DNA of 64,000 nucleotides from Gemmatimonadaceae bacterium. GTDB taxonomy: Bacteria; Gemmatimonadota; Gemmatimonadetes; Gemmatimonadales; Gemmatimonadaceae. The translations under genes and the position numbers were made by a program. The notes beneath the pieces were generated by a model. It saw nothing but the letters and a program-made list of their open reading frames with translations. It did no database searches and was not told the DNA's origin. The stretch covers positions 124,001 through 188,000 of the forward strand of contig DATNEW010000009.1 in assembly GCA_035606695.1 (NCBI GenBank), in the 5' to 3' direction. Positions within the stretch are counted from its first letter, which is position 1, and each line of letters begins with the position of its first letter. Below, piece after piece: positions 1 to 10,286 of this stretch.

Positions 1-2365
1 GCTGTGACGGATCGGTGATCGCCTGCATGATCGATCCACCCGTGAAGAAGTCGCGGCGATTGACGTTCGCGACGACGTTGCGAACCGGCAGCCGCAGCGC
101 GTTCGCGGCGGCCGTTGCGCCCTGATTCCACGCGACGATCGTCCCGCCGCCTTTCACGAAGTCGTCGAGCGCGCGCACGCCCTCGGCTGCCGCGCTGTCG
201 GCCGCCGCATTCCCACGGCCGCCTCTACCGCCGCCAGCACCGCCGCCGCCGCCGCGCCCACCGCGTCCGCCGAGTGGGCCGATGTTCTGCGAGCCGATGA
301 TGACGGCGTCGAAACGGTTGCCGAGATTTCCCGCGCGCAGATCGGCCGGCGTGATGAGCGTGTACTTGAAGCCGTAGGTGTCGAGCAGCCACTCCGTCCA
401 GCCTTCGTCCATGTTGCCGGGGGCCGCCTTGTAGATGGCGATGCGCGTCGGTGCCGCGACGCTGCCGGCCGGCGCGCTCTCGACGGCATCGGCGCGCACG
501 AACAGCTCGCGGGCGAGCGCGTCGGCTTTCGCGCGCTCGAGTCCACTGACGACGTACGCGCCGTGACCGCCCGCCCCGGCCGTTGGGGCGTAGCGCAGCG
601 CAGCCCCTTCGGCGAGCGCGCGATTGATGAAGCGGAAGGAATTGTTCTGCGCGGGATCGAGCAGGATGACGCTGCCCGTACCGGAGATGGCGCCCGCGGG
701 CGGCACGATGCCGGCGGCCATCGCGTTCGTGGTGAATGGTTCGTCGGGATTCGTATGCCAGTCGACGGCTTTGCCCTGCACGAGCTTCATCGCCGAACGG
801 AAATCCGCCGGCAAGCGGGTGGTGGCTTCGACGACGTTCAGACCCATTTGATATGGCAGCGTCCATCCCGCCGCGTCGTACGGGGTGTCGTCGCCCATAT
901 CGGGATAGCGTTGCGGCTCGAACAGCTCGCGCACGAGCTGGGCGTACTCCTGGTCCATGGGAATGACCCATGTGCCCTTGGCGTACGTGGCGCCGTTGTA
1001 CTGCACGTCGCGATCGAGTTGATGCACGCGAACGCCCATGAACGCCATGCGGCGAAGCAGCTCGACCGGCGCGACGGGATCCCGTTGCGCCTGCGGAACG
1101 ATGTACGCGTACGGCGCGCTCGTCTTGAACTGCGCGATGGTGTTGCGCGCCGACTGGTAGCGATTGTAGAGCAGCTCGTTCTTGAATTTCGCGGCGTAGT
1201 TGAGCGTCGCGAAGTCGGCGGTGACCATGTAGTCGATGGCGTCGCGCAGGTGCCACGTGCCTTCGGCCCATGGGCTGTTGTAGAGCGAGGTCGGGCGAAG
1301 GTCTTTGTAATTCGGGGGTAGACTGTCTACCGTCGTCGTGCGCGGGGTGGCGCAATTGCCGCCCTGCGTTTCCGTCCACCACGCCGCGATGTTCTGATAC
1401 ATCGGCATGTAGTCGATGTAGCCCGGGTACCACGCGTCGTAGGTCTCGAGCTGCGAGACGGCGCCGGGTTGGTTGTGCGCGTCCAACTCTTCGGCGATGC
1501 GCGTTCCGATGGCGTTGACTTCACGCGCCTGAATGGGCGGCACGCGGAAGCCCACAGGATCGGCGAAGGGCGGCAGCCAGATGCGCGTCGGGAACGGCGA
1601 CGACTGGTGCTGCACGTAAATGATCTGCGGCTCCCACTCGCGCCAGGTGCGCTGAATGACGCGCGACTCGATGACGTTCAGCATGTACGAGTCGCGGTTG
1701 TTGTCGTGGCCGACGTACTTCTGATAGAGCTCCATCGGCGCGATCTGCGCGGGATGGCCGGGAATGGAGTCGCGCGCGCGGCACCAGTTCACGACGATGT
1801 CCTGCCCGTCGGGGTTGATCGACGGCCACAGGAAGAACACGACGCTGTCGAGAATCGCCTTGACGTCGGGTTCGTTCGCGCGCGAGAGCAGCTCGTAGGC
1901 GATGAGCGGCGTGTGCTGCGAGCCGGCGATTTCCGACGCGTGCAAGCCGCCTGAGATGTCGACGAACGCGCGGCCTTCGGCGGCGAGCTTCCGCGCGTCG
2001 GCGTCGCTCAGTCCCGCGGGATGCGCAAGGCGCTGGTTGATGTCGCGAAAGTGTTCGAGCTTTGCAAGATTCGCCGGGGACGAAATGATCGCGGCGGTCC
2101 ACGCCTTACCGTACGACGTTTTGCCGACGGTGATCAGCCGAACGCGGCTGGACGCGGCGGCGAGACGCTTGAAGTAGTCGATAGATTGGTCGTACGTGAA
2201 CAACTTGTAGTCGGCGCCGACCGGGAAGCCGATCACGGATTCCGGTGTCGGGAGTGGTTTGGTTGGTGTCGTTTGCTGCGCGCGCGCCGGCAATCCGGCG
2301 GCGGCGATCGCGAGCATACTGGCAGCCGTACGCTGGAGTACGCGGCGGCGGGCAGTCGGTGGCAT
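1..2365 (-). CDS. M14-family zinc carboxypeptidase, secreted (3' end beyond window)
   Basis: Exported zinc metallopeptidase that should cut C-terminal residues from peptides outside the cytoplasm. The start ATG at 2365 follows a strong GAGGAG ribosome site. Residues 1-30 form a signal peptide with twin Arg/Leu-rich start and an A-R-A-Q end. The M14 zinc motif HxxE is visible as His142/Glu145 in G-L-H-A-S-E, and a third ligand is likely near His253 in Y-V-Q-H-Q. A Gly/Arg-rich tract of GGRGG type lies near the window edge (about 195-285). At least 788 codons are present, so it is much longer than a minimal M14 domain and probably carries an extra C-terminal domain. It is divergent from the SusC gene. 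Family assignment is firm; substrate is unknown. Confidence 0.85.
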   Translation of the reverse strand, partial: MPPTARRRVLQRTAASMLAIAAAGLPARAQQTTPTKPLPTPESVIGFPVGADYKLFTYDQSIDYFKRLAAASSRVRLITVGKTSYGKAWTAAIISSPANLAKLEHFRDINQRLAHPAGLSDADARKLAAEGRAFVDISGGLHASEIAGSQHTPLIAYELLSRANEPDVKAILDSVVFFLWPSINPDGQDIVVNWCRARDSIPGHPAQIAPMELYQKYVGHDNNRDSYMLNVIESRVIQRTWREWEPQIIYVQHQSSPFPTRIWLPPFADPVGFRVPPIQAREVNAIGTRIAEELDAHNQPGAVSQLETYDAWYPGYIDYMPMYQNIAAWWTETQGGNCATPRTTTVDSLPPNYKDLRPTSLYNSPWAEGTWHLRDAIDYMVTADFATLNYAAKFKNELLYNRYQSARNTIAQFKTSAPYAYIVPQAQRDPVAPVELLRRMAFMGVRVHQLDRDVQYNGATYAKGTWVIPMDQEYAQLVRELFEPQRYPDMGDDTPYDAAGWTLPYQMGLNVVEATTRLPADFRSAMKLVQGKAVDWHTNPDEPFTTNAMAAGIVPPAGAISGTGSVILLDPAQNNSFRFINRALAEGAALRYAPTAGAGGHGAYVVSGLERAKADALARELFVRADAVESAPAGSVAAPTRIAIYKAAPGNMDEGWTEWLLDTYGFKYTLITPADLRAGNLGNRFDAVIIGSQNIGPLGGRGGRGGGGGAGGGRGGRGNAAADSAAAEGVRALDDFVKGGGTIVAWNQGATAAANALRLPVRNVVANVNRRDFFTGGSIMQAITDPSQ

Positions 2366-2681
2366 CGAGTTCTCCTCAGGCTGGGCGTCAGTTCTGTATC
2401 GCAAAGGTGCTCGAGCGCCGCGTTTCGCACCAGTGAGCACAGTGAGCGCGCCCGAGCGGTGCAGCGGTGTGATGTGACGAAAAACTTCACCCGTGCGGTT
2501 CTTGACGATGTTGATACCGTCCTATAGCGTCCCTCGCTAATTCCTGAGCGCCGCCACCCGGCGCATTCGGCAATTCCCGCCAATCCTATTCCGCACCTAC
2601 CGCCGACGGCCTCCGTCGGAGCTTGTTGCAGTACGTGCAGTATGTTGACCCCCCGCCCGACCTCCCTGGAGGAGAACAGTC
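2366..2681. promoter_or_regulatory. Divergent intergenic region between M14 peptidase and SusC-like gene
   Basis: This 316-bp spacer must hold promoters for both divergent genes. A candidate plus-strand promoter is TTGACG (2502-2507) and TATAGC (2523-2528), but the 15-bp spacer is short. The GGAGGAG ribosome site for the SusC gene lies at its right edge. No hairpin or operator was evident. Confidence 0.35.
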
Positions 2682-5600
2682 ATGAATTTGGGACGCTGGA
2701 GAATTCTTGCGGCAGCCGGCGCCGCGCTCACGCTGCTGAGCGCAGCGGGACGCCTGAGCGCACAAGGCACGATCACCGGCAAGGTGACCGCGCAAGGTTC
2801 GGCGCAACCACTTGCCGAGGCGCGCGTGCTGGTGATCGGCACGACGATCGCGACGACCACCGGTGAGGATGGCAAGTATACCCTCCGGAACATTCCGGCC
2901 GGCACCGCGCAGTTGCAGGTGTTGCGCGTCGGCTATCAGTCGAAGAAGCAGGCCGTCGCCGTGACGGCCGGACAACCGACGACCGCGGACTTCGAGCTCA
3001 GTGTCGCCGTGGCGCAGCTCGAGGAAGTGGTGACGACGGCTACCGGCCAGCAGCGCAAGGTCGAGTTGGGCAATGCCGTCTCCACGCTCGGTGACGTCGG
3101 CAAGCGCGTCGAGGAGACGAAGATCAACAACGTCGCCGATCTGCTCACCGCCAAGTCGCCAGGCGTCGTGGTGCTGCCCGCCTCGACCCTCGGTGGCGCG
3201 CCGACGCTCCGCATTCGCGGCTCGTCGTCGATCAGCTTGAGCAACGCGCCGATCTACTATGTGGATGGCGTGCGCTTCGCGGCCGACAATATGACGTCGG
3301 GCACGGACACGCGCTTCTCGTTGCTCAACGCGCTGAACCCGGACGACATCGAGGACATCGAGATCGTGAAGGGCCCGTCGGCGGCGACACTGTACGGCAC
3401 GAACGCCGCGAACGGCGTCGTCGTGATCACGACGAAGAAAGGCCGCGCGGGCTCGACGCGGTGGAGCTGGACCGGCGAGGGCGGCATGGTGGACGATCGC
3501 ACACCCTGGCAGCCGATGTACGCCAACTTCGGCCACAATCCGGCGAAGCCCGGCTCGGCGAGCATTCGCTGCCTGCTGCCGACGATGTCCACGGCCAAGT
3601 TCCAGGGCAACTGCCTGACGGACAGCATCACCAGCTACAACTACATGACCGATCCGCAGAACACCTTCGTGCACATGGGCCATCGCAGCCTGCTGGGCAT
3701 GAACGTGAACGGCGGCAACGAGGCGCTGCGCTATTTCGTGAGCGGTGACATCGACAACGAAACCGGTCCGATTCAGATGCAGAACTTCTATGTGCAGCGT
3801 TTCGACTCGCTGCACATTCCGGTGCGCGACGAGTGGTTCCACCCTGAGGCGCAGCAGCGCGGCAGCATTCGCGCGAACCTGTCCGCGGCGTTGAGCCCGA
3901 AGGTGGACCTCAACTTCAACAGCGGCTTCACGAAGATGGACAACCGCATCCCGCCGGAGAGCGATCTGATCATCGCGCTCTACTACACGGGCATGCAGAA
4001 CTACGGCTACAAGGGTTGCCCCGGCGGCACGTTCCCCTGCGGCCTCGACAAGGATCCGAATCAGTCCGACGGTGTGCCGCTGCACGACGCGTTGCAGTGG
4101 TCGCCGGGCGACATCATGCAGGTCACGCAGATGAACGACGTGCAGCGCATGACGTCGAGCGCCGACATGTCGTGGCGTCCGTTCTCCTGGATGGTCAACC
4201 AGGGCACGACGGGAATCGATCTGGCGTCGGTCGACTTCTTCCAGCTGTGCCGCCTGACGGAATGTCCTCCACAGAGCTCGACGGCGAAGCTTGGCCGCGT
4301 GACGGACAACATGAGCCACGTTCGGAATTTCTCGGGGAAGCTCTCGAGCACGTCGACGTGGAACGCGCGGCCGTGGGCGAACTTCAAGACCAGCCTCGGC
4401 GGCGACTATACGAACATCGAAGTCGACTCGGCGCTGACGAACGGGACGACGCTCCCGCCGGGCGCGACGACGGTGACGGCGGCCGCGACGCGCGTTGGTC
4501 AGGATCGCCAGCCGACCGCCGTGAAGACGCTCGGTCTGTACGTGCAGGAGCAGGCGAGCCTTCGCGACCGCCTCTTTCTGACCGCCGCCATGCGCACGGA
4601 CCAGAACAGTGCCTTCGGCACGAACTTCCAGCAGGTGTACTATCCGAAGCTGAGCGTGTCGTGGATCGCGTCGGATGAAGACTTCTTTCCGAAGTACTCA
4701 TGGCTCGATCAATTCCGCTTCCGCAGTGCGTATGGCGCGTCGGGCGTACAGCCAGGCGCTACCGCCGGCCTCGCCATCTTTACGCCGGGCTCGGTGAGCG
4801 TTCCGACACGCTCCTCGACCACGGGCACCGATACGCCGGGCCTCACGGAGAGCCAGCTGGCCAACCCGAACCTCAAGCCGGAAAAGTCGGCCGAGCTGGA
4901 GATGGGTTTCGAGTCGCAGATGCTGCACAACCGGCTGCACGTCGATTACACGTTCTATAATAAGAAGACCCACGACGCGCTGGTCCAGGTCTCGCTCGCG
5001 CCGTCGTCGGCGGCCGCGCAGCTCACGCCGCTCATCAACATCGGCGGCACGCAGAACTGGGGTCACGAAGTGCAGGTCAACGCGCAGCTCGTCGACCGCC
5101 GGAGCTTCGGCTGGGACGTGCTGATCAGCGGCTCGCACAACTCGAACAAGGTGCTGGATCTGGGCATCGATCCGAACACGAACAAGCAGCGCATTCTGGG
5201 CAGCGGCTCGACGACGCAGCAGCGCGTCGGGTATCCGCTGAACGGACAGTGGTATCGCCCCTACACCTACGCCGACGCCAACGGCGACGGTGTGCTGCAA
5301 GTGAACGAAGTGCACGTCAGCGGCGACTCGCTCGTCTTCTACGGCTACAATGTGCCGCGCGACATTTTCTCGATTCAGAGCGGGTTCGATCTGTTCAGCC
5401 GCCGGCTCCGCATCAACACGCTGTTCGACTACAAGGGCGGCGGCAACGAACAGGACGGCGCGAACAACTTCCAGTGCAACACGGCGCCGAACTCCTGCTA
5501 CGAGGACGAAGTGCCGACCTCGCCGCTCTCGCAGCAGGCTCGCGTGGTCGCCAAGTCGTACGGCTCGGTCGTGAATGGCTCCACGTTCAAGACGAGCGCG

Positions 5601-5861
5601 GGGTACTTCATCTCGGATCAGTTCTGGCGTTGGCGCGAAGCATCGGCGGCCCTCCAGCTGCCGGTGGCAGTCACGCGCCGTATGCGCGCGCAGTCCGGCT
5701 CGAGCATCGTCTTCGCCGCGCGCAACCTCCACCTGTGGACGAAGTTCACGGGCATCGATCCGGAAGCGAACTACGGTCTGACGCAGGGCGACAATCAGAA
5801 CGAGTTCCAGACCGCCGCGGCGCCGACGTATTTCACGCTCCGCCTCAACCTCAAGTACTGA
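2682..5861 (+). CDS. SusC/RagA-type TonB-dependent outer membrane receptor
   Basis: Outer-membrane active transporter of 1059 residues, taking up oligosaccharides or peptides with energy from TonB. Residues 1-28 are a signal peptide ending S-A-Q. Residues about 29-110 are the carboxypeptidase-regulatory-like Ig domain that marks SusC proteins (G-T-I-T-G-K-V start). Residues about 130-245 are the plug, with L-R-I-R-G and Y-Y-V-D-G-V-R motifs. The rest is the beta barrel, ending in the L-N-L-K-Y C-terminal strand. The start ATG has a GGAGGAG site. The next gene, 19 bp downstream, is its SusD-like partner, so the two form the usual pair. Substrate cannot be read from sequence. Confidence 0.93.
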   Translation: MNLGRWRILAAAGAALTLLSAAGRLSAQGTITGKVTAQGSAQPLAEARVLVIGTTIATTTGEDGKYTLRNIPAGTAQLQVLRVGYQSKKQAVAVTAGQPTTADFELSVAVAQLEEVVTTATGQQRKVELGNAVSTLGDVGKRVEETKINNVADLLTAKSPGVVVLPASTLGGAPTLRIRGSSSISLSNAPIYYVDGVRFAADNMTSGTDTRFSLLNALNPDDIEDIEIVKGPSAATLYGTNAANGVVVITTKKGRAGSTRWSWTGEGGMVDDRTPWQPMYANFGHNPAKPGSASIRCLLPTMSTAKFQGNCLTDSITSYNYMTDPQNTFVHMGHRSLLGMNVNGGNEALRYFVSGDIDNETGPIQMQNFYVQRFDSLHIPVRDEWFHPEAQQRGSIRANLSAALSPKVDLNFNSGFTKMDNRIPPESDLIIALYYTGMQNYGYKGCPGGTFPCGLDKDPNQSDGVPLHDALQWSPGDIMQVTQMNDVQRMTSSADMSWRPFSWMVNQGTTGIDLASVDFFQLCRLTECPPQSSTAKLGRVTDNMSHVRNFSGKLSSTSTWNARPWANFKTSLGGDYTNIEVDSALTNGTTLPPGATTVTAAATRVGQDRQPTAVKTLGLYVQEQASLRDRLFLTAAMRTDQNSAFGTNFQQVYYPKLSVSWIASDEDFFPKYSWLDQFRFRSAYGASGVQPGATAGLAIFTPGSVSVPTRSSTTGTDTPGLTESQLANPNLKPEKSAELEMGFESQMLHNRLHVDYTFYNKKTHDALVQVSLAPSSAAAQLTPLINIGGTQNWGHEVQVNAQLVDRRSFGWDVLISGSHNSNKVLDLGIDPNTNKQRILGSGSTTQQRVGYPLNGQWYRPYTYADANGDGVLQVNEVHVSGDSLVFYGYNVPRDIFSIQSGFDLFSRRLRINTLFDYKGGGNEQDGANNFQCNTAPNSCYEDEVPTSPLSQQARVVAKSYGSVVNGSTFKTSAGYFISDQFWRWREASAALQLPVAVTRRMRAQSGSSIVFAARNLHLWTKFTGIDPEANYGLTQGDNQNEFQTAAAPTYFTLRLNLKY

Positions 5862-5880
5862 TCCCTTCGAGGACGAATTC

Positions 5881-7296
5881 ATGATGACGAATACGAATCG
5901 CGCTCGATGGGCGGTCTTGATCGCTCTCGGGCTGGCGTTCCCCGCCGCGTGCACTGATTGGAAGAACGAGCTGCTCCAACCCCAGAACCCGGGGTTGATC
6001 GACAACTCGGCCGTCTCGTCGCCTGCCGCGGCGCTGGCCCTCAAGGTCGGCGCGCTCGGCAAGGTCAAGCGCCTGGTCAGCACGCCGGACTGCGGCGAAT
6101 GCTTGTGGCAGGAGTCGGGCAACCTCGCCGACGAATTCAAGAATGCTGATTTTCAGCCGGACCGGCAGGACATCGATCAGCGCCAGATCGCCACGAACAA
6201 CGGCATTCTGAGCTACAGCCAGGTGACGCAGATTCGCGGCTACCTGCGCGACGCGTTGAACGGCATGACGGCGTTCCTGCCGACCAACAATGCCGATATC
6301 GCCGAGCTGTGGATGAATCTCGGGTTCACCGAGATGCAGATGGCCGAGACGTACTGCAACGGCATTCCGCTGGGCAAGAACACGAACGGTTCGGTCGACT
6401 ACTCCGATCCATCGTTCAAGCCGTTGACGAACGCTGAAGTGTACGCGGTGGCGTCGGCGCATCTCGACACCGCGCTCGCGCTCGTGCCGGCCTCCGCGAC
6501 CGACGCGAACTCGGTGGCGGTGCGCGCGGCCGCTTTGATCGTGAAGGCCCGCATTCTCGTTGACTTGGGCCAACAGGCGCAGGCAGCCGCGCTGGTTCCC
6601 ACGTCGGCGGTGCCGACCTCGTTTCAGTATCTGTGGACCACGTCGCCATCGAGCAACTCGGATGACAACGGCATCTGGTTCCTCAACAACTCGGTGTCGC
6701 GCGTGACCGTCGCCGACAGCTTCGACATCTTCAACGGCTCGGTGAACATCATCAAGAACAACTTGCCATTCGCGTCGGCGAACGATCCGCGCGTGCCGGT
6801 CGTGACGGGCAAGTCGCAGAACCTGCAGTCGGAAGACGGTACGACGCCGCTCTTCCTGCAGCAGATCTGGAAAGGCCGCGACGATCCGATGCCGATGGTC
6901 TCTGGTCTCGACGCGCGCTTGATCGAAGCCGAGGGCAAGCTCAAGGCGGGTGACATCGCCGGCATGATGACGATTCTCAACTCGTTGCGCGCCGCGCCGC
7001 CGAAGGATGGCAACTTCCAGCCGGCCGCGATGGCCGCGCTGCCGACGCCCGCTTCGCAGGATGCGGCGACCTCGCTCTACTTCCGCGAGAAGGCGTTCTG
7101 GACGTTCGGCCGCGGCCAGCGGTTGGGCGACCTGCGCCGACTCATTCGGCAGTACGGACGCACGCAGGACAACGTCTTCCCGACGGGCGTGTACTTCAAG
7201 GGCGGTCAGCCGTACGGTAAAGACGTGAACTTCCCGGTGCCTGACGGCGAGAAAGTGAATCCGCAATTCACCGGGTGCATCGATCGAAACGCGTAG
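5881..7296 (+). CDS. SusD/RagB-like outer membrane lipoprotein
   Basis: A 471-residue surface lipoprotein expected to cap the upstream SusC-like barrel and bind its substrate. The N-terminus has a hydrophobic signal and a lipobox F-P-A-A-C (Cys24). The body is helical and TPR-like, with the typical late SusD segment F-W-T-F-G-R-G-Q-R-L-G-D-L-R-R-L near the C-terminus. It ends a two-gene operon with the receptor, 19 bp downstream of it, and is followed by a terminator hairpin. The adjacent Met codons at 5881 and 5884 make the exact start uncertain by one residue. Confidence 0.9.
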   Translation: MMTNTNRARWAVLIALGLAFPAACTDWKNELLQPQNPGLIDNSAVSSPAAALALKVGALGKVKRLVSTPDCGECLWQESGNLADEFKNADFQPDRQDIDQRQIATNNGILSYSQVTQIRGYLRDALNGMTAFLPTNNADIAELWMNLGFTEMQMAETYCNGIPLGKNTNGSVDYSDPSFKPLTNAEVYAVASAHLDTALALVPASATDANSVAVRAAALIVKARILVDLGQQAQAAALVPTSAVPTSFQYLWTTSPSSNSDDNGIWFLNNSVSRVTVADSFDIFNGSVNIIKNNLPFASANDPRVPVVTGKSQNLQSEDGTTPLFLQQIWKGRDDPMPMVSGLDARLIEAEGKLKAGDIAGMMTILNSLRAAPPKDGNFQPAAMAALPTPASQDAATSLYFREKAFWTFGRGQRLGDLRRLIRQYGRTQDNVFPTGVYFKGGQPYGKDVNFPVPDGEKVNPQFTGCIDRNA

Positions 7297-7317
7297 CACG
7301 TAGCACTTGTGTCTCCG

Positions 7318-7350
7318 CAACGGCCCGCCGTCGAAGACGGTGGGCCGTTG
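7318..7350 (+). terminator. Intrinsic terminator-like hairpin after SusD gene
   Basis: Two 15-nt arms (7318-7332 and 7336-7350) pair completely, with one G-T wobble, around a 3-nt loop and run into TTCGT. It sits 21 bp after the SusD stop and ends the SusC/SusD transcript before the peptidase gene. Confidence 0.7.
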
Positions 7351-7386
7351 TTCGTATACAGTCCGAGGACAACTCGAGGACAGCTC

Positions 7387-10284
7387 ATGCAGCGAGCTCT
7401 GTTCGTCGTCGCCATCGCGTCGGTCATCGCCTTGCCGGTTTCCGCGCAACAGAAACCAACGGTCGCCGCCGCCGATTACGCGAAATGGGAAACCCTTGGC
7501 AACGATGCGGTGGTGTCGCCGAATGGCAACGTGGTCGCGTACACCGTGCATCACGGCAACGGACGCAATGACTTGCACTACCGTCAGGTCGACGGCGCCG
7601 AGCAGGTGATCGTGTCGGGCGCGCAGCCGCAAATCAGCAGCGACAACAAGTGGCTCGCGCTGGTGGTGTCGGCGGATACCGGTCAGGGTGGCGGGGGCGG
7701 TGCGCGTGGAGGGCGCGGTGGCCGCGGCGGCGGTGCAGCGCCGGCCACCGCCAGTTCCGGCGGCCCGCGAAGCAAAGTCGAGATCATCGATCTCGCAACT
7801 GGCGCGACGACGACGTACGACGATGCGCGATCGTTCTCGTTCAGCCACGACGGGTCGCATATCGCGATGCGTCGGCCGGCGACAGCGGGACGCCGCGCCT
7901 CGGATGTGATCGTCCGCGACCTCACGTCAGGAACGGACCTCACGATCGGCAACGTCGCGGAGCTCGCCTGGTCCGACGACGGCTCGCAGTTGGCGTTGCT
8001 CATCGACGCGGAAGGAAGCGCCGGCAACGGTGTGCAATTGCTCGACGCTCGTTCGGGCGCATTGCGTCCGCTGGCGGCAAGCAACGATCGCTATGCCGGA
8101 TTGGCGTGGCGCGCGCACGCGCTCGATCTCGCCGTGTTTCGCGGCCACGGCGATAGCGCGTTCACCGACACGGCGTACACGCTCGTCGCATGGACGAACG
8201 TTGGCGCCGAACGAGCAACGCCGCACGAAGTGAGCTCCGACAAACTCGGCTCGGGCGTTCCGATGCGCATCGCGGCGTATCGCGTGCCGCGCTGGAGCGA
8301 AGACGGCAGCACGATCTTCTTCGGAGTGGCGGCACGTGAGCCGCGGCCGCAGCCGGAACGCCGCACGGCAGACGCGCTGCCGCCGGTGCGCGTGCAGGTC
8401 TGGCATGCCAAGGACGTGCGAGAGTTTCATCAACAGGAAGTGAACGCGACGCAGGATCGCGAGCGAACGTTGCTCGCGGCGTGGCACGTCGGCTCGGCGA
8501 ACGCGCCCGTTCGGCTCACCGATGATCTGACGGAGACGATGCAGATCTCCGAGCGCGGCAACGTCGTGCTCGCGACGACCGAGGCGCCGTACGCCGCGGA
8601 GTACATGTCCGGTCGCGCCGTTCGCGATGCGTATCTCGTCGATCCGGCCACGGGCAAGCGCACGCTGATCGTTTCGAAAGCGCACTTCGATCCGATCGTG
8701 AGCCCGAGCGGCCGCTACGCGCTCTATGAACAGGGCGAGCAGTGGTGGGCGTTCGACGCGACAAATGGCGCGCGCACGAACGTGACGGGAAGCATTCATA
8801 GTAGTTTCGTGAACACCGCCGACGACCATCCGGTGCCGGAGCATGGTGCGTACGGGCTCGCCGGCTTCACGACGGGCGAGAAGTCCGTCATCGTCTACGA
8901 CCGATTCGATCTGTGGAACGTCGGTCTCGACGGGTCGAACGCCGCGCGCCTCACGCGCGGGCGCGAAGACTCGACGCAATATCGCTGCGCGGAAGAAACG
9001 AACGACGATGGATATGGCCCGCGCGGGCAACCGAGCGGCGATTATCGCAACGGCGATCCGATTCCATGTCAGCCGGGCAGCGAAGAGCGCACGATAGACC
9101 CGGCACGGCCGATCATGCTGTTGGGCATCGCGCAGCAGACGAAGCAGATGGGCTACGCGCGCGTGACGATCGGGCAGGGAGTGCAACCGATCGTGTGGGG
9201 CAACGAATCGGTCGGCGCGCTCCGCAAGGCGGCGCGCGCCGACGAGTACATGTTCCGGAAGCAGACGTTCGCGCAATCGCCCAACATCTTCGTGCTGCGC
9301 ACGACGTCATCGCAACCACAACGGCTGTCGAACACGAACGCGTTCCAGAGCGAGTACGCGTGGGGCAGGCAGGTGTTGATGAACTACACCAATCGGCGCG
9401 GCGATCCGCTGCGCATGATGCTCACCTATCCGGCGAACTATCAGCCCGGGCAGAAGTATCCGATGGTCGTGTACTACTACGAGGAGCTGTCGTCGCACCT
9501 GCATCAGTACATCGTTCCGAACTACCGCAATCCGTACAACACGCAGGTGTTCAGTCAGAACGGCTATTTCGTATTGCGTCCCGACATCGTGTTTCAGGCG
9601 CGCAATCCCGGATACTCGGGACTCGACTGCGTGGAGTCGGCGGTGCGTGCCGTCCTCTCGCGCGTCGCGGACATCGATCCGAAGCGTGTCGGGAACATGG
9701 GGCACTCGTGGGGCGGGTATCAGTCGGCGTTCTACGCCGTGCACAATCACGGCACATTCGCGGCGACGATCGCCGGCGCGCCGCTGACCGATCTCGTGAG
9801 CTTCTACGGCTACACGTCGGGCAACACCGGATTGCCGGAGTCGGGACACTTCGAAACGAGCCAGGAGCGCATGCAGGTGTCGTTGTGGGAAGATCCGCAG
9901 GCGTTCATCCGCAACTCCACCGTCTTTTCGATGGATTCGCTGCACACGCCGCTGTTGCTCGAGGAGGGTGACGCGGACGGCAACGTGAATCCGTTCCAGA
10001 GTCAGGAGGTCTACAACTTCGGGCGCCGACTGGGCAAGGACGTCGTGTATCTCGTCTACGAAGGCGAGAATCACAACGTCGCGCGGCCCGAGAGTCAGGC
10101 GGACTATCTCCAGCGCCAGCTCGAGTGGTTCGGCCACTATCTCAAGGGCGAGCCTGCGGCCAGGTGGATCACCAGCGGCGAGACGTACGCGGATCGTCAG
10201 AGAATTCTAAAGGCGGGCAATGGACCCGCCGCGCAACCGATGCAGGCGGGCAGCGCAGTGCGGCCAAATAGAGGCCCGCGCTGA
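7387..10284 (+). CDS. S9-family prolyl oligopeptidase-like serine peptidase, secreted
   Basis: Exported alpha/beta-hydrolase peptidase of 965 residues. The start at 7387 is chosen because it follows GAGGA and begins a clean signal peptide ending V-S-A-Q; an upstream in-frame extension to 7309 would run through the hairpin. The N-terminal two-thirds look like the WD40-type propeller of the family. The catalytic domain shows G-H-S-W-G-G (Ser774), D-A-D-G-N-V (Asp864) and E-N-H-N-V (His896), a complete triad. Residues about 99-125 are a Gly/Arg-rich insertion (GGRGGRGGG) unusual for the fold. It probably digests oligopeptides in the periplasm, which would fit the neighbouring uptake pair and M14 peptidase. 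Confidence 0.9.
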   Translation: MQRALFVVAIASVIALPVSAQQKPTVAAADYAKWETLGNDAVVSPNGNVVAYTVHHGNGRNDLHYRQVDGAEQVIVSGAQPQISSDNKWLALVVSADTGQGGGGGARGGRGGRGGGAAPATASSGGPRSKVEIIDLATGATTTYDDARSFSFSHDGSHIAMRRPATAGRRASDVIVRDLTSGTDLTIGNVAELAWSDDGSQLALLIDAEGSAGNGVQLLDARSGALRPLAASNDRYAGLAWRAHALDLAVFRGHGDSAFTDTAYTLVAWTNVGAERATPHEVSSDKLGSGVPMRIAAYRVPRWSEDGSTIFFGVAAREPRPQPERRTADALPPVRVQVWHAKDVREFHQQEVNATQDRERTLLAAWHVGSANAPVRLTDDLTETMQISERGNVVLATTEAPYAAEYMSGRAVRDAYLVDPATGKRTLIVSKAHFDPIVSPSGRYALYEQGEQWWAFDATNGARTNVTGSIHSSFVNTADDHPVPEHGAYGLAGFTTGEKSVIVYDRFDLWNVGLDGSNAARLTRGREDSTQYRCAEETNDDGYGPRGQPSGDYRNGDPIPCQPGSEERTIDPARPIMLLGIAQQTKQMGYARVTIGQGVQPIVWGNESVGALRKAARADEYMFRKQTFAQSPNIFVLRTTSSQPQRLSNTNAFQSEYAWGRQVLMNYTNRRGDPLRMMLTYPANYQPGQKYPMVVYYYEELSSHLHQYIVPNYRNPYNTQVFSQNGYFVLRPDIVFQARNPGYSGLDCVESAVRAVLSRVADIDPKRVGNMGHSWGGYQSAFYAVHNHGTFAATIAGAPLTDLVSFYGYTSGNTGLPESGHFETSQERMQVSLWEDPQAFIRNSTVFSMDSLHTPLLLEEGDADGNVNPFQSQEVYNFGRRLGKDVVYLVYEGENHNVARPESQADYLQRQLEWFGHYLKGEPAARWITSGETYADRQRILKAGNGPAAQPMQAGSAVRPNRGPR

Positions 10285-10286
10285 CG

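Noticed and set aside
2586-4319. 577-aa minus-strand ORF inside the SusC-like gene
   Set aside because: Antisense shadow of a clear TonB receptor; no start signal and no recognisable family.
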